From Porphyrobacter sp. CACIAM 03H1 (GTDB lineage Bacteria > Pseudomonadota > Alphaproteobacteria > Sphingomonadales > Sphingomonadaceae), in the NCBI RefSeq assembly GCF_002215495.1, contig NZ_CP021378.1, positions 580,417-644,416 of the forward strand: a DNA stretch of 64,000 nucleotides, in the 5' to 3' direction. The notes under the pieces are model-generated. The model made no database searches. It was not told the origin of the DNA and saw nothing but the letters and a program-made list of their open reading frames with translations. Below are positions 7,995 through 16,247 of this stretch, one piece after another (the stretch's first letter is position 1; every line of letters begins with the position of its first letter). Made by a program: the position numbers and the translations under genes.

Positions 7995-9608
7995 TTACCC
8001 CGCCGCCGCGTCGGCCAGTGCCTGCGCCGTGCGGTAGTCGGGCTTGCCGTTGTTGAGCCTGAGCGATCGGTCGGTGAGGATGTAGAGCCGCGGGATCTTG
8101 TAGCCCGCCAGCCCCGCGCGGGCATGGGCATCGAGCGCCGTATCGTCGACCGCGCCCTCGGGCTGCACCACGGCGACGACCTTGCGCCCGAAGCGCGGGT
8201 CGGGAAGGCTCACCACCCGCACGTCCTTCACCGCCGGGTGTTCGAGCAGCACCGCCTCGACCTCCTCGGGGAAGACCTTCTCGCCGCCGGTGTTGATGCA
8301 CATGTTGTCGCGGCCGATGAATTCGAGCGTCCCGTCCGCCGCCCAGCGCGCGCGGTCGCCGGTCATGAGCCAGCGTCGGCCGTCGATCACGGGGAAGGTC
8401 TGGGCGTTCTTCTCGTCCTCGCCGAGATAGCCCAGCGGCAGGGGCCCGGTGCGCGCGACGATGCCGATGCCGTCGGTGCCGGGGGGGATCTCGTTCAGAT
8501 GCTCGTCGAACAGCTTCGTGTCGCGACCCGGGAGCGGCTGGAACTTGCCCCCGCCGGTGGAGCCCTGCGCGGTGGTGATGACGATTCCGGTGCCCGAGCT
8601 TTCCGAGGAGCCGAGCGCATCGACGATCATCAGCGCCGGGTGATGCGCGATCAGCCGCTGCTTCAGCGCGGGCGAGAATACCGCCCCAGAGGAGGTGATG
8701 CTTCGCAGCGATGCCAGCACCTCGGCCCCGTCGCCCCGCGCGTCCAGCCGATCGGCGAGCGGAAGCGCGAAGGCGTCGCCGACGATGAAGATGCCGCGCG
8801 CGCCGAGCCGCTTCACCTCGTCCAGCGCCAGATCGGCGTCGAACTTCGCGGCGGGCAGCAGCGCGAGCGTGCCGCCTTTCAGCAGGTGGATCAGCGCAGT
8901 GAATTGCCCCGCGCCGTGCATCAGCGGCGAGAGCAGCAGCAGCGGCGAGGTGCTCGCCGGATGATCCGGGCCGATCCGCTCCGCCTCGGCGACCTGCTCC
9001 GCAAGGCTCCCGGCGACCAGCGGCGGTGTGCCGGGCGGGCGCTGCCACACCCCGATGTTGAAGGCACCCCAGGCCTGATCCATCGGCCACATCACCGCCT
9101 TGGGCATCCCCGTGGTGCCGCCCGTGGCGGTGAGGAACAGCGCCTCCGGGTCATCATGCGGCGCAAAGCCATCGGGCATGGGCGCGTCGCACAGCGCCGC
9201 CCATTCGCCGCTGCCGACATCCACCGTCAGCGTGCCGTTCGGCATGGCCTCGCGCCCGAGGTCTGCGAAATCGCTCTCGGCGAACAGCCCCTTCAGGCCG
9301 AAGCGGTTGAAGATGTCCGCCAGTTCCCGCGCCTTGTAGTGGTAATTGACGTTGACCGGCGTGACTCCTGCCTTTGCGCAGCCGAACCAGGCGAGCAGGT
9401 ATTCGGGCGTGTTGCGCAGCATCTGCCCGGCGATGTCGCCTGGCTTCAACCCGCGGGCGACCAGCCCCGCCGCGATCCGGTCGGTCAGCGCGTCGAGCTC
9501 GCCCCAGGTCACCACCCGCTCGCCGTGGACCAGCGCGGGCCGCTCCGCCGGGATCGCCGCCGCGAGCGCCTTCAGCACAACCCCGAAATTCGCACCTGCA
9601 AACGCCAT
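7995..9608 (-). CDS. Acyl-CoA synthetase (AMP-forming)
   Basis: A 537-residue member of the ANL superfamily that activates a carboxylic acid to an acyl-adenylate and then an acyl-CoA. The P-loop-like motif TATGGTTGMPKAVMW lies near residue 175, the YxxTE-equivalent region is replaced by LGSSESSGTG, and the C-terminal signature GDRARWAADGTLEFIGRDN plus INTGGEKVFPEEVE is complete, followed by a catalytic-lysine region ending NNGKPDYR. The substrate is unknown. It precedes the LuxR regulator divergently, with 134 bases between them, and may belong functionally with the Rieske cluster. Confidence 0.88.
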   Translation of the reverse strand: MAFAGANFGVVLKALAAAIPAERPALVHGERVVTWGELDALTDRIAAGLVARGLKPGDIAGQMLRNTPEYLLAWFGCAKAGVTPVNVNYHYKARELADIFNRFGLKGLFAESDFADLGREAMPNGTLTVDVGSGEWAALCDAPMPDGFAPHDDPEALFLTATGGTTGMPKAVMWPMDQAWGAFNIGVWQRPPGTPPLVAGSLAEQVAEAERIGPDHPASTSPLLLLSPLMHGAGQFTALIHLLKGGTLALLPAAKFDADLALDEVKRLGARGIFIVGDAFALPLADRLDARGDGAEVLASLRSITSSGAVFSPALKQRLIAHHPALMIVDALGSSESSGTGIVITTAQGSTGGGKFQPLPGRDTKLFDEHLNEIPPGTDGIGIVARTGPLPLGYLGEDEKNAQTFPVIDGRRWLMTGDRARWAADGTLEFIGRDNMCINTGGEKVFPEEVEAVLLEHPAVKDVRVVSLPDPRFGRKVVAVVQPEGAVDDTALDAHARAGLAGYKIPRLYILTDRSLRLNNGKPDYRTAQALADAAAG

Positions 9609-9742
9609 ATGCCGCCTCTCTCCTCGTCATTTTCGCTAGCCCCTGCCACGCCGCGCTTCCCCTAGGTAAATGATGAGGACTTTGCCGGATCTTGCGCTAG
9701 ACTGGACCGGCGGGAGAACAATGGAGAGGAGCGAGGCTGACA

Positions 9743-10552
9743 ATGGCCCATAATGTTGTCGAGCTGCGGACACCGCAAGGCCGCGAATCCCTTGAGCAAT
9801 TGCTCGATTCCGTCACCATCACCTGCCCCGAGGACATCCACGATGCCGCCGTCGCGCTGGCGCGAATCGCGCAGGAGCGGGGGATGCAGATCGCGGTTTG
9901 CGACGACATCTCGTCCAAGGAGCCGATGGTCGATGCCGAGGGCACGATCCTCAACGCCGACATCTTCCGCTGGCTCGACGATGGCGCGCGCTGGTGGGAG
10001 GATCACCGGCTGGCGCTCCACTCGCCGCTGCCGCGTGCCTGCCGCTACGAGAGCGAACCCTTCTGGGTGAACCGCCACGGCTTCAACACCCGCTGGCGCA
10101 ACCACTACCTTGCCGAGATCGACCTCAACGATTTCGAGCGTCGCGCGCTGTGCAAGGCGGCGATCGTGATCCCCGTCCACCTGCCCTTCGGCCAGATCAG
10201 CGCGTCGAGCTTCATCAGCCAGGACCGCACCAAGGAGGACCTTTCGGCCGAGTTCGCCGAATACGGCGCGCTCTTCGCGATGGTGACGCGGTGCTTCGTC
10301 GCCGGCTACGTCCAGGCCCACCGCACCAAGCGGCGGATCCCGTCAGACTGCGTTCTTTCGAAGCGCGAGGTCGAATGCCTGCGCTGGGCGGCGATCGGCA
10401 AGACCGACAAGGAGATCAGCATGATCCTCAACCGGTCGCACGCCACGATCCGCTATCACATCCACCGCGCCGGCGAGAAGCTGGACAGCGTCAACCGCGC
10501 GCAGACGATCTTCAAGGCGGGCCAGCTCGGGTATCTGGGGGCGTCTGACTAG
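9743..10552 (+). CDS. LuxR-type transcriptional regulator
   Basis: The 269-residue protein ends in a LuxR/GerE helix-turn-helix at about residues 204-262 (LSKREVECLRWAAIGKTDKEI, then HATIRYHIHRAGEKL). The N-terminal 180 residues resemble the regulator sensing domain in length and secondary structure but I could not place the residues that bind acyl-homoserine lactones, and no luxI-type gene is present. It may be a LuxR solo sensing another ligand. Its position, divergent from an acyl-CoA synthetase and next to the Rieske cluster, makes those genes its likeliest targets, by inference. Confidence 0.8.
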   Translation: MAHNVVELRTPQGRESLEQLLDSVTITCPEDIHDAAVALARIAQERGMQIAVCDDISSKEPMVDAEGTILNADIFRWLDDGARWWEDHRLALHSPLPRACRYESEPFWVNRHGFNTRWRNHYLAEIDLNDFERRALCKAAIVIPVHLPFGQISASSFISQDRTKEDLSAEFAEYGALFAMVTRCFVAGYVQAHRTKRRIPSDCVLSKREVECLRWAAIGKTDKEISMILNRSHATIRYHIHRAGEKLDSVNRAQTIFKAGQLGYLGASD

Positions 10553-10574
10553 CGCGGCCGCCTCCGCGGCCGCG
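10553..10574 (+). terminator. Hairpin directly after the LuxR gene
   Basis: CGCGGCCG (10553-10560) pairs with CGGCCGCG (10567-10574) across a six-base loop immediately after the stop codon. No T-run follows, so termination is only suggested. Confidence 0.35.
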
Positions 10575-10588
10575 TCCTCGGTGAGTCT

Positions 10589-10619
10589 TTGTTGCCCTAC
10601 CGCTTCGCTACTTGAGGGC
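10589..10619. repeat. 31-base dispersed repeat, copy 1
   Basis: This stretch, with GCCCT/AGGGC ends around CTTCGCT, recurs in reverse orientation at 61776-61806 with a single base difference (A to G in the centre). Both copies sit at a gene's end in an intergenic space. Confidence 0.75.
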
Positions 10620-10700
10620 ACGCTTCCTTCGCTTCGCTGCGGGGCACCTGCGGCTCGCGCGTGCGCTCGCGGCCCTGCGGGCCGGATCAGCGCTTTCCTT

Positions 10701-10792
10701 CGTCATTGCGAGGAGCCGCAGGCGACGCGGCAATCCAGAGCGGTTCGCGCTGCACTCTGGATTGCCGCGCGGCTTCGCCGCTCGCAATGACG
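10701..10792. repeat. Long palindromic intergenic repeat
   Basis: Arms 10701-10740 and 10755-10792 form a long imperfect inverted repeat that begins CGTCATTGCGAG and ends CTCGCAATGACG, with CAATCCAGAG/CTCTGGATTG at the centre. This is a familiar dispersed element of alphaproteobacterial genomes. It lies just after the stop codon of the VOC gene on the opposite strand and may fold in its transcript. Confidence 0.85.
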
Positions 10793-10799
10793 AGAGAAG

Positions 10800-11336
10800 C
10801 TAACCCAGCTTCCGCAGCGGCTCCGAGCCGTCCCAGCCGACCCCTGCCGCCTTGATCATCCCGAACAGGTCTGGCCCGTCCTTGGCCTGCTGCAATATTT
10901 CTACCAGCGTCCCCGGCCCGGTGCCCGGATCGACATAGATCACCTGGCTCGTCCCGAAGGTCCCCTCGATCACCACCTCGGCCCCCGCCTCGGCGCACAC
11001 CCGGCGGGCCTCGGCGATGTCGTCGACCAGGATGCACACGTGGTGCAGCCCGTTGCCCGTCGATCCGTACTGGCCGCGATAGATCGAAGGATGCTCGTCG
11101 CGCGGGCGGATCAGCTCGATCTGGATATCGCCCCAATAGGCCAGCGCGAGGTCGAATACGGCATCCGTTGGCTGGCCCCGATACTTCATCCCCTCGAGGT
11201 GGATGCCCTCGATCACGAAGAACGGTCCCACCCCCATCCCTTCCGTCCAGTGCTTCACCGCCGCGTCGAAATCTTCCGGCACGAAGGCGAGCTGCATCAC
11301 CTCGCCCAGCGACGCGATTTTCCCCGCAACAGCCAT
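10800..11336 (-). CDS. VOC family protein (cluster paralogue A)
   Basis: A 178-residue glyoxalase-fold protein with the opening MQLAFVPEDFDAAVKHW, a GVGPF turn, and GNGLHHVCILVDD in the second half, where His residues are the likely metal ligands; VEILQ near the end supplies the acidic ligand position. ATG 11336 is chosen because the frame continues upstream only as antisense of the Rieske gene. It is transcribed divergently from the oxygenase, 126 bases apart. It resembles the VOC protein at 14444 in length and motif order, suggesting duplication. Substrate unknown. Confidence 0.82.
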   Translation of the reverse strand: MAVAGKIASLGEVMQLAFVPEDFDAAVKHWTEGMGVGPFFVIEGIHLEGMKYRGQPTDAVFDLALAYWGDIQIELIRPRDEHPSIYRGQYGSTGNGLHHVCILVDDIAEARRVCAEAGAEVVIEGTFGTSQVIYVDPGTGPGTLVEILQQAKDGPDLFGMIKAAGVGWDGSEPLRKLG

Positions 11337-11462
11337 GTTCCTCTCCAATCCGATAGGGTGACCCCTTGTCCAAGCTGTGTGATATTCCCCGGCGGTGACA
11401 CTGCACAAAGTGCGAGGGACAAGGGACGGGGGCAAACCCCGGCAAGAGGACGCTTCAGGCTC

Positions 11463-12890
11463 ATGAACGAAATCAAGGACATCGCCCGCGCTGACCGCTG
11501 CCCGGGGATCAGCTACACCGACATGCTGAACGGCGACACCCGCCGCCCGCCCGACTATCTTTTCGAGGAATCGCATATCGAGATGGGCGACGATCCGCTC
11601 CCGGTTGCGCCCTACATTTCGGAGGACTTCGCCCGCCTGGAACGCGAGAAGATGTGGCCCAACGTCTGGCTCTTCGCCGCGCGCGAGGACGAGATGCCGG
11701 ACCCGGGCGACACGGTGGTGTTCGACATCGCCGGCAAGAGCTTCCTGCTGATCCGCCAGAAGGACGGCAGCGTGAAGGCTTTCTACAACGCCTGCCTCCA
11801 CCGCGGCCGCAAGCTGCGCACCGAGGGCGGCCAGTCGGTGCAGCTGCGCTGCCCGTTCCACGGGTTCACGTGGAGGAACGACGGGAGCCTCAAGGAAATC
11901 CCCTGTTCGTGGGACTTCAAGCACCTCGAGGGCAAGGACATGGACCTGCCGCAGGCACGCGTCGAGCTGTGGCAGGGCTTCGTCATGCTCACCGAAAACC
12001 ACGCCCTGCCCGATTTCAAGACCTGGCTCGGCCCCGCCGCGTCGCATTACGAACGCTACGACTTCGCCAATCGCTACACCGGGATGTGGGTGCAGAAGAA
12101 GATCCCGGCCAACTGGAAGGCCACCGCCGAGGCCTTCATGGAGGCCTGGCACTCGATCACAACCCACCCGCAACTGCTGGCCTTCCTCGGCGATGCCAAT
12201 ACCCGCTACGATCTGATCGGCGACCACTTCAACCGCGCGATCACGCCCTCGGGGGTGCTCAGCCCGCACGTGAAGGGCAAGAACTCGGACTACGTGCTCG
12301 AGAAGATGAACGAGTTCTCGGGCGGGCAGGACGCGCGCACCAACCGCCGTTTCTCCGCGAGCGAGAGCCCGGCTGAGGGCTACGACGCCGACGATCCGCT
12401 CGGCGCGCGCAAGATCCTCGCCGAGGCGGGCCGCAAGGGGTTCGCGGAGCAGTACGGCTACGATTATTCGGACGCCGCCGACACCGAGATCCTCGACAAC
12501 TTCACCTACAACATCTTCCCCAACTTCGCCCCGTGGATCGGCTTCCTGCCGACGCTGGTCTACCGCTGGCTCCCTGGCGACACGCCGGACTGGTGCATCA
12601 TGGAGATCCGCCTGCTGTTCCCCACCCCCAAGGGGCAGCCGCGGCCGCGCGCGGTGGAAATGACCTATATCCCCGACGACGAGCCCTTCGCCTGGGCCGC
12701 CGACAAGATGGGCCCGCAGCTCGCCAACGTCTTCGATCAGGACATGGCGAACCTGCCCTATGTGCAGGAAGGCATGAAGGCGATGAAGGACGGGCTGATG
12801 GAGCTCGGCCACTACCAGGACAGCCGCGTGCGGCATTTCCAGACGACGCTGATGAAATACGTGAACGGGGAGTTGCCCGCGGTTAAGTAG
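11463..12890 (+). CDS. Rieske non-haem iron oxygenase, alpha subunit
   Basis: A 475-residue ring-hydroxylating-type oxygenase. The Rieske cluster ligands are Cys111-x-His113 and Cys130-x2-His133. The catalytic iron site follows in EAWHSITTHPQ, with two histidines spaced for mononuclear iron. ATG 11463 follows the divergent intergenic region. No ferredoxin, reductase or beta subunit lies nearby, so electrons must come from partners elsewhere. It heads a likely operon with the SDR, TIM-barrel and VOC genes, which have 7-base or overlapping junctions. The substrate is unknown; oxidative attack on an aromatic or polycyclic compound is an inference. Confidence 0.9.
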   Translation: MNEIKDIARADRCPGISYTDMLNGDTRRPPDYLFEESHIEMGDDPLPVAPYISEDFARLEREKMWPNVWLFAAREDEMPDPGDTVVFDIAGKSFLLIRQKDGSVKAFYNACLHRGRKLRTEGGQSVQLRCPFHGFTWRNDGSLKEIPCSWDFKHLEGKDMDLPQARVELWQGFVMLTENHALPDFKTWLGPAASHYERYDFANRYTGMWVQKKIPANWKATAEAFMEAWHSITTHPQLLAFLGDANTRYDLIGDHFNRAITPSGVLSPHVKGKNSDYVLEKMNEFSGGQDARTNRRFSASESPAEGYDADDPLGARKILAEAGRKGFAEQYGYDYSDAADTEILDNFTYNIFPNFAPWIGFLPTLVYRWLPGDTPDWCIMEIRLLFPTPKGQPRPRAVEMTYIPDDEPFAWAADKMGPQLANVFDQDMANLPYVQEGMKAMKDGLMELGHYQDSRVRHFQTTLMKYVNGELPAVK

Positions 12891-12897
12891 CGCCGGC

Positions 12898-13653
12898 ATG
12901 AGCTTCTCCTTCGACCTCACCGGGCGCACGGCGCTCGTCACCGGCGCGTCCTCGGGCCTCGGCACCCGCTTCGGGCGCATCCTTGCGGCAAGCGGCGCGC
13001 GGGTGGCTCTGGGCGCGCGGCGGGCCGACCGGCTGGCGGCACTCGCTGCCGAGATCGGCCCCGCCGCCGCCGCCGTCACGATGGACGTGGCGCGCGAGGC
13101 CGACATCATCGCCGGCTTCGACGCCGCCGAGGCCGCGTTCGGCGGCCCTGTCGATACCGTCATCGCCAATGCCGGGGTCGACGGGGCAGGCATGGCGACC
13201 ACCATTTCCGAGGAGGAGATCGAGGCCACGCTCGCGATCAACCTGAAAGGCGCGATCCTGACGGCGCGCGAGGGCGCGAAGCGGATGATGGCGCAGGGCG
13301 TCACCGGCGGGCGCATCGTGCTGATCGCGTCGATCACCGCCTTCGAGCCTTCCCCCGGCCTCGTCGCCTATGCCGCGTCCAAGGCGGGCGTGGTGCAGGC
13401 GGGCCGCACACTTGCGCGCGAATGGGTGCGGGCGGGGATCAACGTCAACACCGTCTCCCCCGGCTACATCCGCACCGCGATCAACGATGCGTGGTTCGAC
13501 ACCGAGGGCGGCCGGAAGCAGATCGCCCGCTTCCCCAAGCGCCGGCTGATGGGCGAGGAGGGGCTGGATGCGATGATCCTGTTCCTGTGCTCCGATGCGG
13601 CGGAGTTCGTGACCGGCGCGAACTTCGTGCTCGACGATGGCCAGACCTTGTGA
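12898..13653 (+). CDS. Short-chain dehydrogenase/reductase
   Basis: A classical SDR of 251 residues using NAD(P). It shows the cofactor motif TGASSGLG at 15-22, ANAG in the middle, an active-site Ser in IVLIASITAF, and YAASK as the catalytic Tyr-x3-Lys. The end GANFVLDDGQTL is typical. An Arg-rich patch after the second strand (GARRADR) suggests possible NADP preference. It starts 7 bases after the Rieske gene and its stop overlaps the next start (GTGA), so translation is probably coupled. It may oxidise the hydroxylated product of the oxygenase, by inference. Confidence 0.9.
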   Translation: MSFSFDLTGRTALVTGASSGLGTRFGRILAASGARVALGARRADRLAALAAEIGPAAAAVTMDVAREADIIAGFDAAEAAFGGPVDTVIANAGVDGAGMATTISEEEIEATLAINLKGAILTAREGAKRMMAQGVTGGRIVLIASITAFEPSPGLVAYAASKAGVVQAGRTLAREWVRAGINVNTVSPGYIRTAINDAWFDTEGGRKQIARFPKRRLMGEEGLDAMILFLCSDAAEFVTGANFVLDDGQTL

Positions 13654-14447
13654 CGAAGCGGCTCATCTCGCTCGCCGCGGGGATCATGCCCGAGGCGACG
13701 CCTTCGCAGCTGATCGAGTGCGCCGCCGCGAGCGATTTCGATTTCGGCGGAATGTGGGTGGAGCAGGACAGCTGGAGCCCGGCCACCACCCGGGCCATCC
13801 GCCAGCAGGCGCGAGACGCGGGCGTCGATTTGCTCGATGTCGAGGTCGCCTGGATCAAGCCCGGCGCGCCCGATCCGTGGCTCGGCGAGCTGGTCGACAT
13901 CGCGGCAGAGCTGGGCGCAAGGAACCTCCTTTGCGTCTCGAGCGACCCTGACATGGCCGCCACCACCGCCAAGTTCCAGACGCTCGTTACCCGCGCGGCG
14001 GGCACCGGGGTCAGGGTCAATCTCGAATTCGGCATCTTCACCGAGGTCAAGACCATCCACATGGCGCGTGCGGTGCTGGAGGCGGTCGAGGGCGAGGCCA
14101 AGGCGTTGCTGGTCGACACGCTCCACTGGGCGCGCTCCGGCGGGACCGCCGAAGACCTGAAGGCGATCCCGCGCGAATGGTTCAGCTACTGCCAGCCCTG
14201 CGACGCGCCCGCCGAGGGGCCGGACACCAGCGACTTCGACGCGATCATCGACGATGCGATCAACCGCCGCCTGCCTCTGGGGCAGGGCGGGCTTCCGCTT
14301 GCGGCGATGCTGGACGCACTCCCCAATCACCTGCCGCTGGCGATCGAGGAACGCAGCGCCGCGCTGCGCGACGCCTTCCCCGACCTTGCCGAACGCGCCC
14401 GCCAATGCGCGAGGACCTCCCGCGCGTGGCTGGACGCGCGGGCGTGA
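13650..14447 (+). CDS. Sugar phosphate isomerase/epimerase-like TIM-barrel protein
   Basis: A 265-residue protein of the xylose-isomerase-like TIM-barrel superfamily: NLEFGIFTEVK supplies a strand with an acidic metal ligand, and VDTLHWARSGG another conserved strand with Asp and His. GTG 13650 overlaps the SDR stop codon. Family members act as isomerases, epimerases or C-C bond enzymes on small polyols and keto compounds, so the exact reaction is open. It lies inside the Rieske operon and its stop overlaps the next start, again as GTGA, supporting a tight functional unit. Confidence 0.75.
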   Translation: MTKRLISLAAGIMPEATPSQLIECAAASDFDFGGMWVEQDSWSPATTRAIRQQARDAGVDLLDVEVAWIKPGAPDPWLGELVDIAAELGARNLLCVSSDPDMAATTAKFQTLVTRAAGTGVRVNLEFGIFTEVKTIHMARAVLEAVEGEAKALLVDTLHWARSGGTAEDLKAIPREWFSYCQPCDAPAEGPDTSDFDAIIDDAINRRLPLGQGGLPLAAMLDALPNHLPLAIEERSAALRDAFPDLAERARQCARTSRAWLDARA

Positions 14448-14980
14448 GCATCCTGCCCGTCACCCTCGTTCAGATGGCTTTCCTCGTGCGCAGCCTCGAG
14501 GAAGGCTGCGCCGCCTTGAACCACGCCTATGGCTGGGGCCCGTTCTGTGGCGGCACCGAAGGCGTGCTTGCCGACCACACCTATCGGGGCGAGCCTGCAG
14601 GGCCGATCCGCATCCGCGGAGTCTTCGTCCAGACCGGCGAGATCAATGTCGAGGTGATCGAGGTTGCCTCCGACGCCCCTAGCGCCTTCCACGAGATGCT
14701 GCACGCCGATGGCGGGCCGGTGCTCCACCACTGCGCGACGTTCGCCGCCGATTACGAAAGCACGCGCGATCACTTCGTCGCGCAGGGCTTTCCGGTGGTG
14801 AGCGAGTTCGGCTTTGCCGGCCGCCACATCTGCTATGTCGACACGCGGCCGCTGCTCGGCTTCATGACCGAGATCTATCCCGAACTGCCGATCATTCGTG
14901 CGATGTATGCCGAAGCGCGCGATGCCGCCGCCGCCCGCCCCGGCGACCTGGCGATCAGGCCCTTCGTCACCCAGCGCTAA
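14444..14980 (+). CDS. VOC family protein (cluster paralogue B)
   Basis: A 178-residue glyoxalase-fold protein, the same length as the VOC protein at 10800 and with parallel motifs: LVQMAFLVRSLEE, a GWGPF turn, and PVLHHCATFAADY in the second half. GTG 14444 overlapping the previous stop is preferred; an in-frame ATG at 14405 would overlap the upstream gene more deeply. It closes the Rieske operon and faces the RiPP precursor gene across six bases. It may be a ring-cleaving or isomerising enzyme; nothing in the sequence decides the substrate. Confidence 0.78.
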   Translation: MSILPVTLVQMAFLVRSLEEGCAALNHAYGWGPFCGGTEGVLADHTYRGEPAGPIRIRGVFVQTGEINVEVIEVASDAPSAFHEMLHADGGPVLHHCATFAADYESTRDHFVAQGFPVVSEFGFAGRHICYVDTRPLLGFMTEIYPELPIIRAMYAEARDAAAARPGDLAIRPFVTQR

Positions 14981-14986
14981 TGGCGG

Positions 14987-15145
14987 TCAGGACAGGCCGT
15001 CCTCGAGTCCGCAGGTGAGGTCGCCGATCGGAGTGCCGGCGGGGAAAGTCGCATCCAGCGCGTCGGGGCAGCCGGCGCCCTGGGTAAGGCGTTCGAAGGT
15101 ACCGAGCTCTTGGAGCTGCGGAGCGTGGTAGGTGCGGCGGGTCAT
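14987..15145 (-). CDS. Candidate lasso-type RiPP precursor peptide (orphan)
   Basis: A 52-residue peptide. The leader YHAPQLQELGTFERLTQG fits the lasso leader layout: Tyr-x2-Pro-x-Leu-x2-Leu-Gly, then Leu-Thr with Thr at the -2 position. Cutting after Gln gives a 30-residue core starting GAGCPDALD, with Gly1 and an Asp at position 9 that could close a nine-residue macrolactam, plus two cysteines (core positions 4 and 23). ATG 15145 is chosen because AAAGGAG lies six bases upstream. No peptidase, recognition protein or asparagine-synthetase-like cyclase lies in the window, so maturation would need enzymes elsewhere. Core length is above the usual range. Confidence 0.65.
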   Translation of the reverse strand: MTRRTYHAPQLQELGTFERLTQGAGCPDALDATFPAGTPIGDLTCGLEDGLS

Positions 15146-15313
15146 CTGCATCTCCTTTGATGCTGTGGTCAGCACCTCCAGAATTATGTGCGACTGCGTG
15201 CCGCCACCCTGATCCTGAGCAGGAAATGACGCTGGCCCGGCGCGCCTCGTCGAAACTTCGGCACGGGCGGTCCGGTTAGGTGTATCGTTTGCGGTATCCG
15301 CCCGCGGGCGGAT

Positions 15314-16213
15314 CTACTGCCCCCTCGCGTGCCCCGCGATCTCGCTGGCGAGGCGCGGGACCAGCTTCAGCGGCAGGTCGTGCCCCCAGCCGGGGATCGT
15401 CACCAGCCGGCTGCCGGAAATGTGCCGCGCAGTGTCCTCGCCGGCGGCGAGCCTGACCAGCGGATCGGCCTCGCCGTGCAGCACCAGCGTCGGGGTGCGC
15501 ACCTGCGCGAGGCGGGTGCGGCGGCAGCCGTCGTCGATGATCGCGGCGAGCTGGCGCGGCAGTCCCGGCGGATAGACCGAGCGCCGCACGCCCCGCACCA
15601 CCCGTTCGCGCTGGTGCGCCTCGTCGAAGGGGAATTCGGGGCTGTCGGGCGTGCCGATGTTGCGGATGATGTTGAGGCCGTGGGCGACCAGCGTGTCCTC
15701 GTCCATGCCCTTGAGGGGCGCGGTCAAGGCATTGATCGCGGCAGGTTCGGCCTGAGGGAGCTTGCCGTTGCCGGTGGTCGACATGATCGAGGTCAGGGTC
15801 ATCAGCCGGTCGGGGTGATGCACCGCCATCAGCTGCGCGATCATCCCGCCCATCGAGGCGCCGACCACGTGCGCCCTGGCGATCCCCAGTGCGTCGAGCA
15901 GGCCGATCCCGTCGTCGGCCATGTCCTTCAGGGTGTAGGGGACCTTCGCGGGGAAGCCGATCTTCTTGCGCAGGACCTGGACGGCGGGGGAGGGCGCGCG
16001 GGCGCCTTCCATCTTCTGGCTGAGGCCGATGTCGCGGTTGTCGTAGCGGATGACGCGGAAGCCCTCGCCGACCAGCGCCTCGACCAGCTCGTCGGGCCAC
16101 AGGGTCATCTGCGCGCCGAGGCCCATGACCAGCAGGATCACCTCGGCCTGGCGATCGCCCTGCTCCTCGTAGAAGAGTTCGATGCCGGTGTTGGGGGTGG
16201 TGACGGTGGGCAT
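15314..16213 (-). CDS. Alpha/beta hydrolase
   Basis: A 299-residue alpha/beta-hydrolase-fold enzyme. The oxyanion strand is LLVMGLGAQMTLWPDEL, the nucleophile elbow GASMGG, an acidic residue lies in HGEADPLV, and the catalytic His is probably in PGWGHDLPL near the end. ATG 16213 begins MPTVTTPNTGIELFYEEQG; the frame continues upstream but without hydrolase-like residues. The family includes esterases, lactonases and haloperoxidase-like enzymes. It is 35 bases from the TraB/GumN gene end, on the same strand. Confidence 0.85.
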   Translation of the reverse strand: MPTVTTPNTGIELFYEEQGDRQAEVILLVMGLGAQMTLWPDELVEALVGEGFRVIRYDNRDIGLSQKMEGARAPSPAVQVLRKKIGFPAKVPYTLKDMADDGIGLLDALGIARAHVVGASMGGMIAQLMAVHHPDRLMTLTSIMSTTGNGKLPQAEPAAINALTAPLKGMDEDTLVAHGLNIIRNIGTPDSPEFPFDEAHQRERVVRGVRRSVYPPGLPRQLAAIIDDGCRRTRLAQVRTPTLVLHGEADPLVRLAAGEDTARHISGSRLVTIPGWGHDLPLKLVPRLASEIAGHARGQ

Positions 16214-16247
16214 GGGGCGGTGTGATCCTCTCGCGCGGCCCCGGCGG

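Noticed and set aside
9743..10552. Quorum-sensing receptor reading of the LuxR gene
   Set aside because: No luxI-type synthase nearby and the ligand-contact residues of AHL receptors could not be placed; called a LuxR-type regulator only.
10800..13337. Minus-strand 845-codon frame over the Rieske/SDR genes
   Set aside because: Only 10800-11336 matches a protein family; the rest is antisense to well-supported plus-strand genes.
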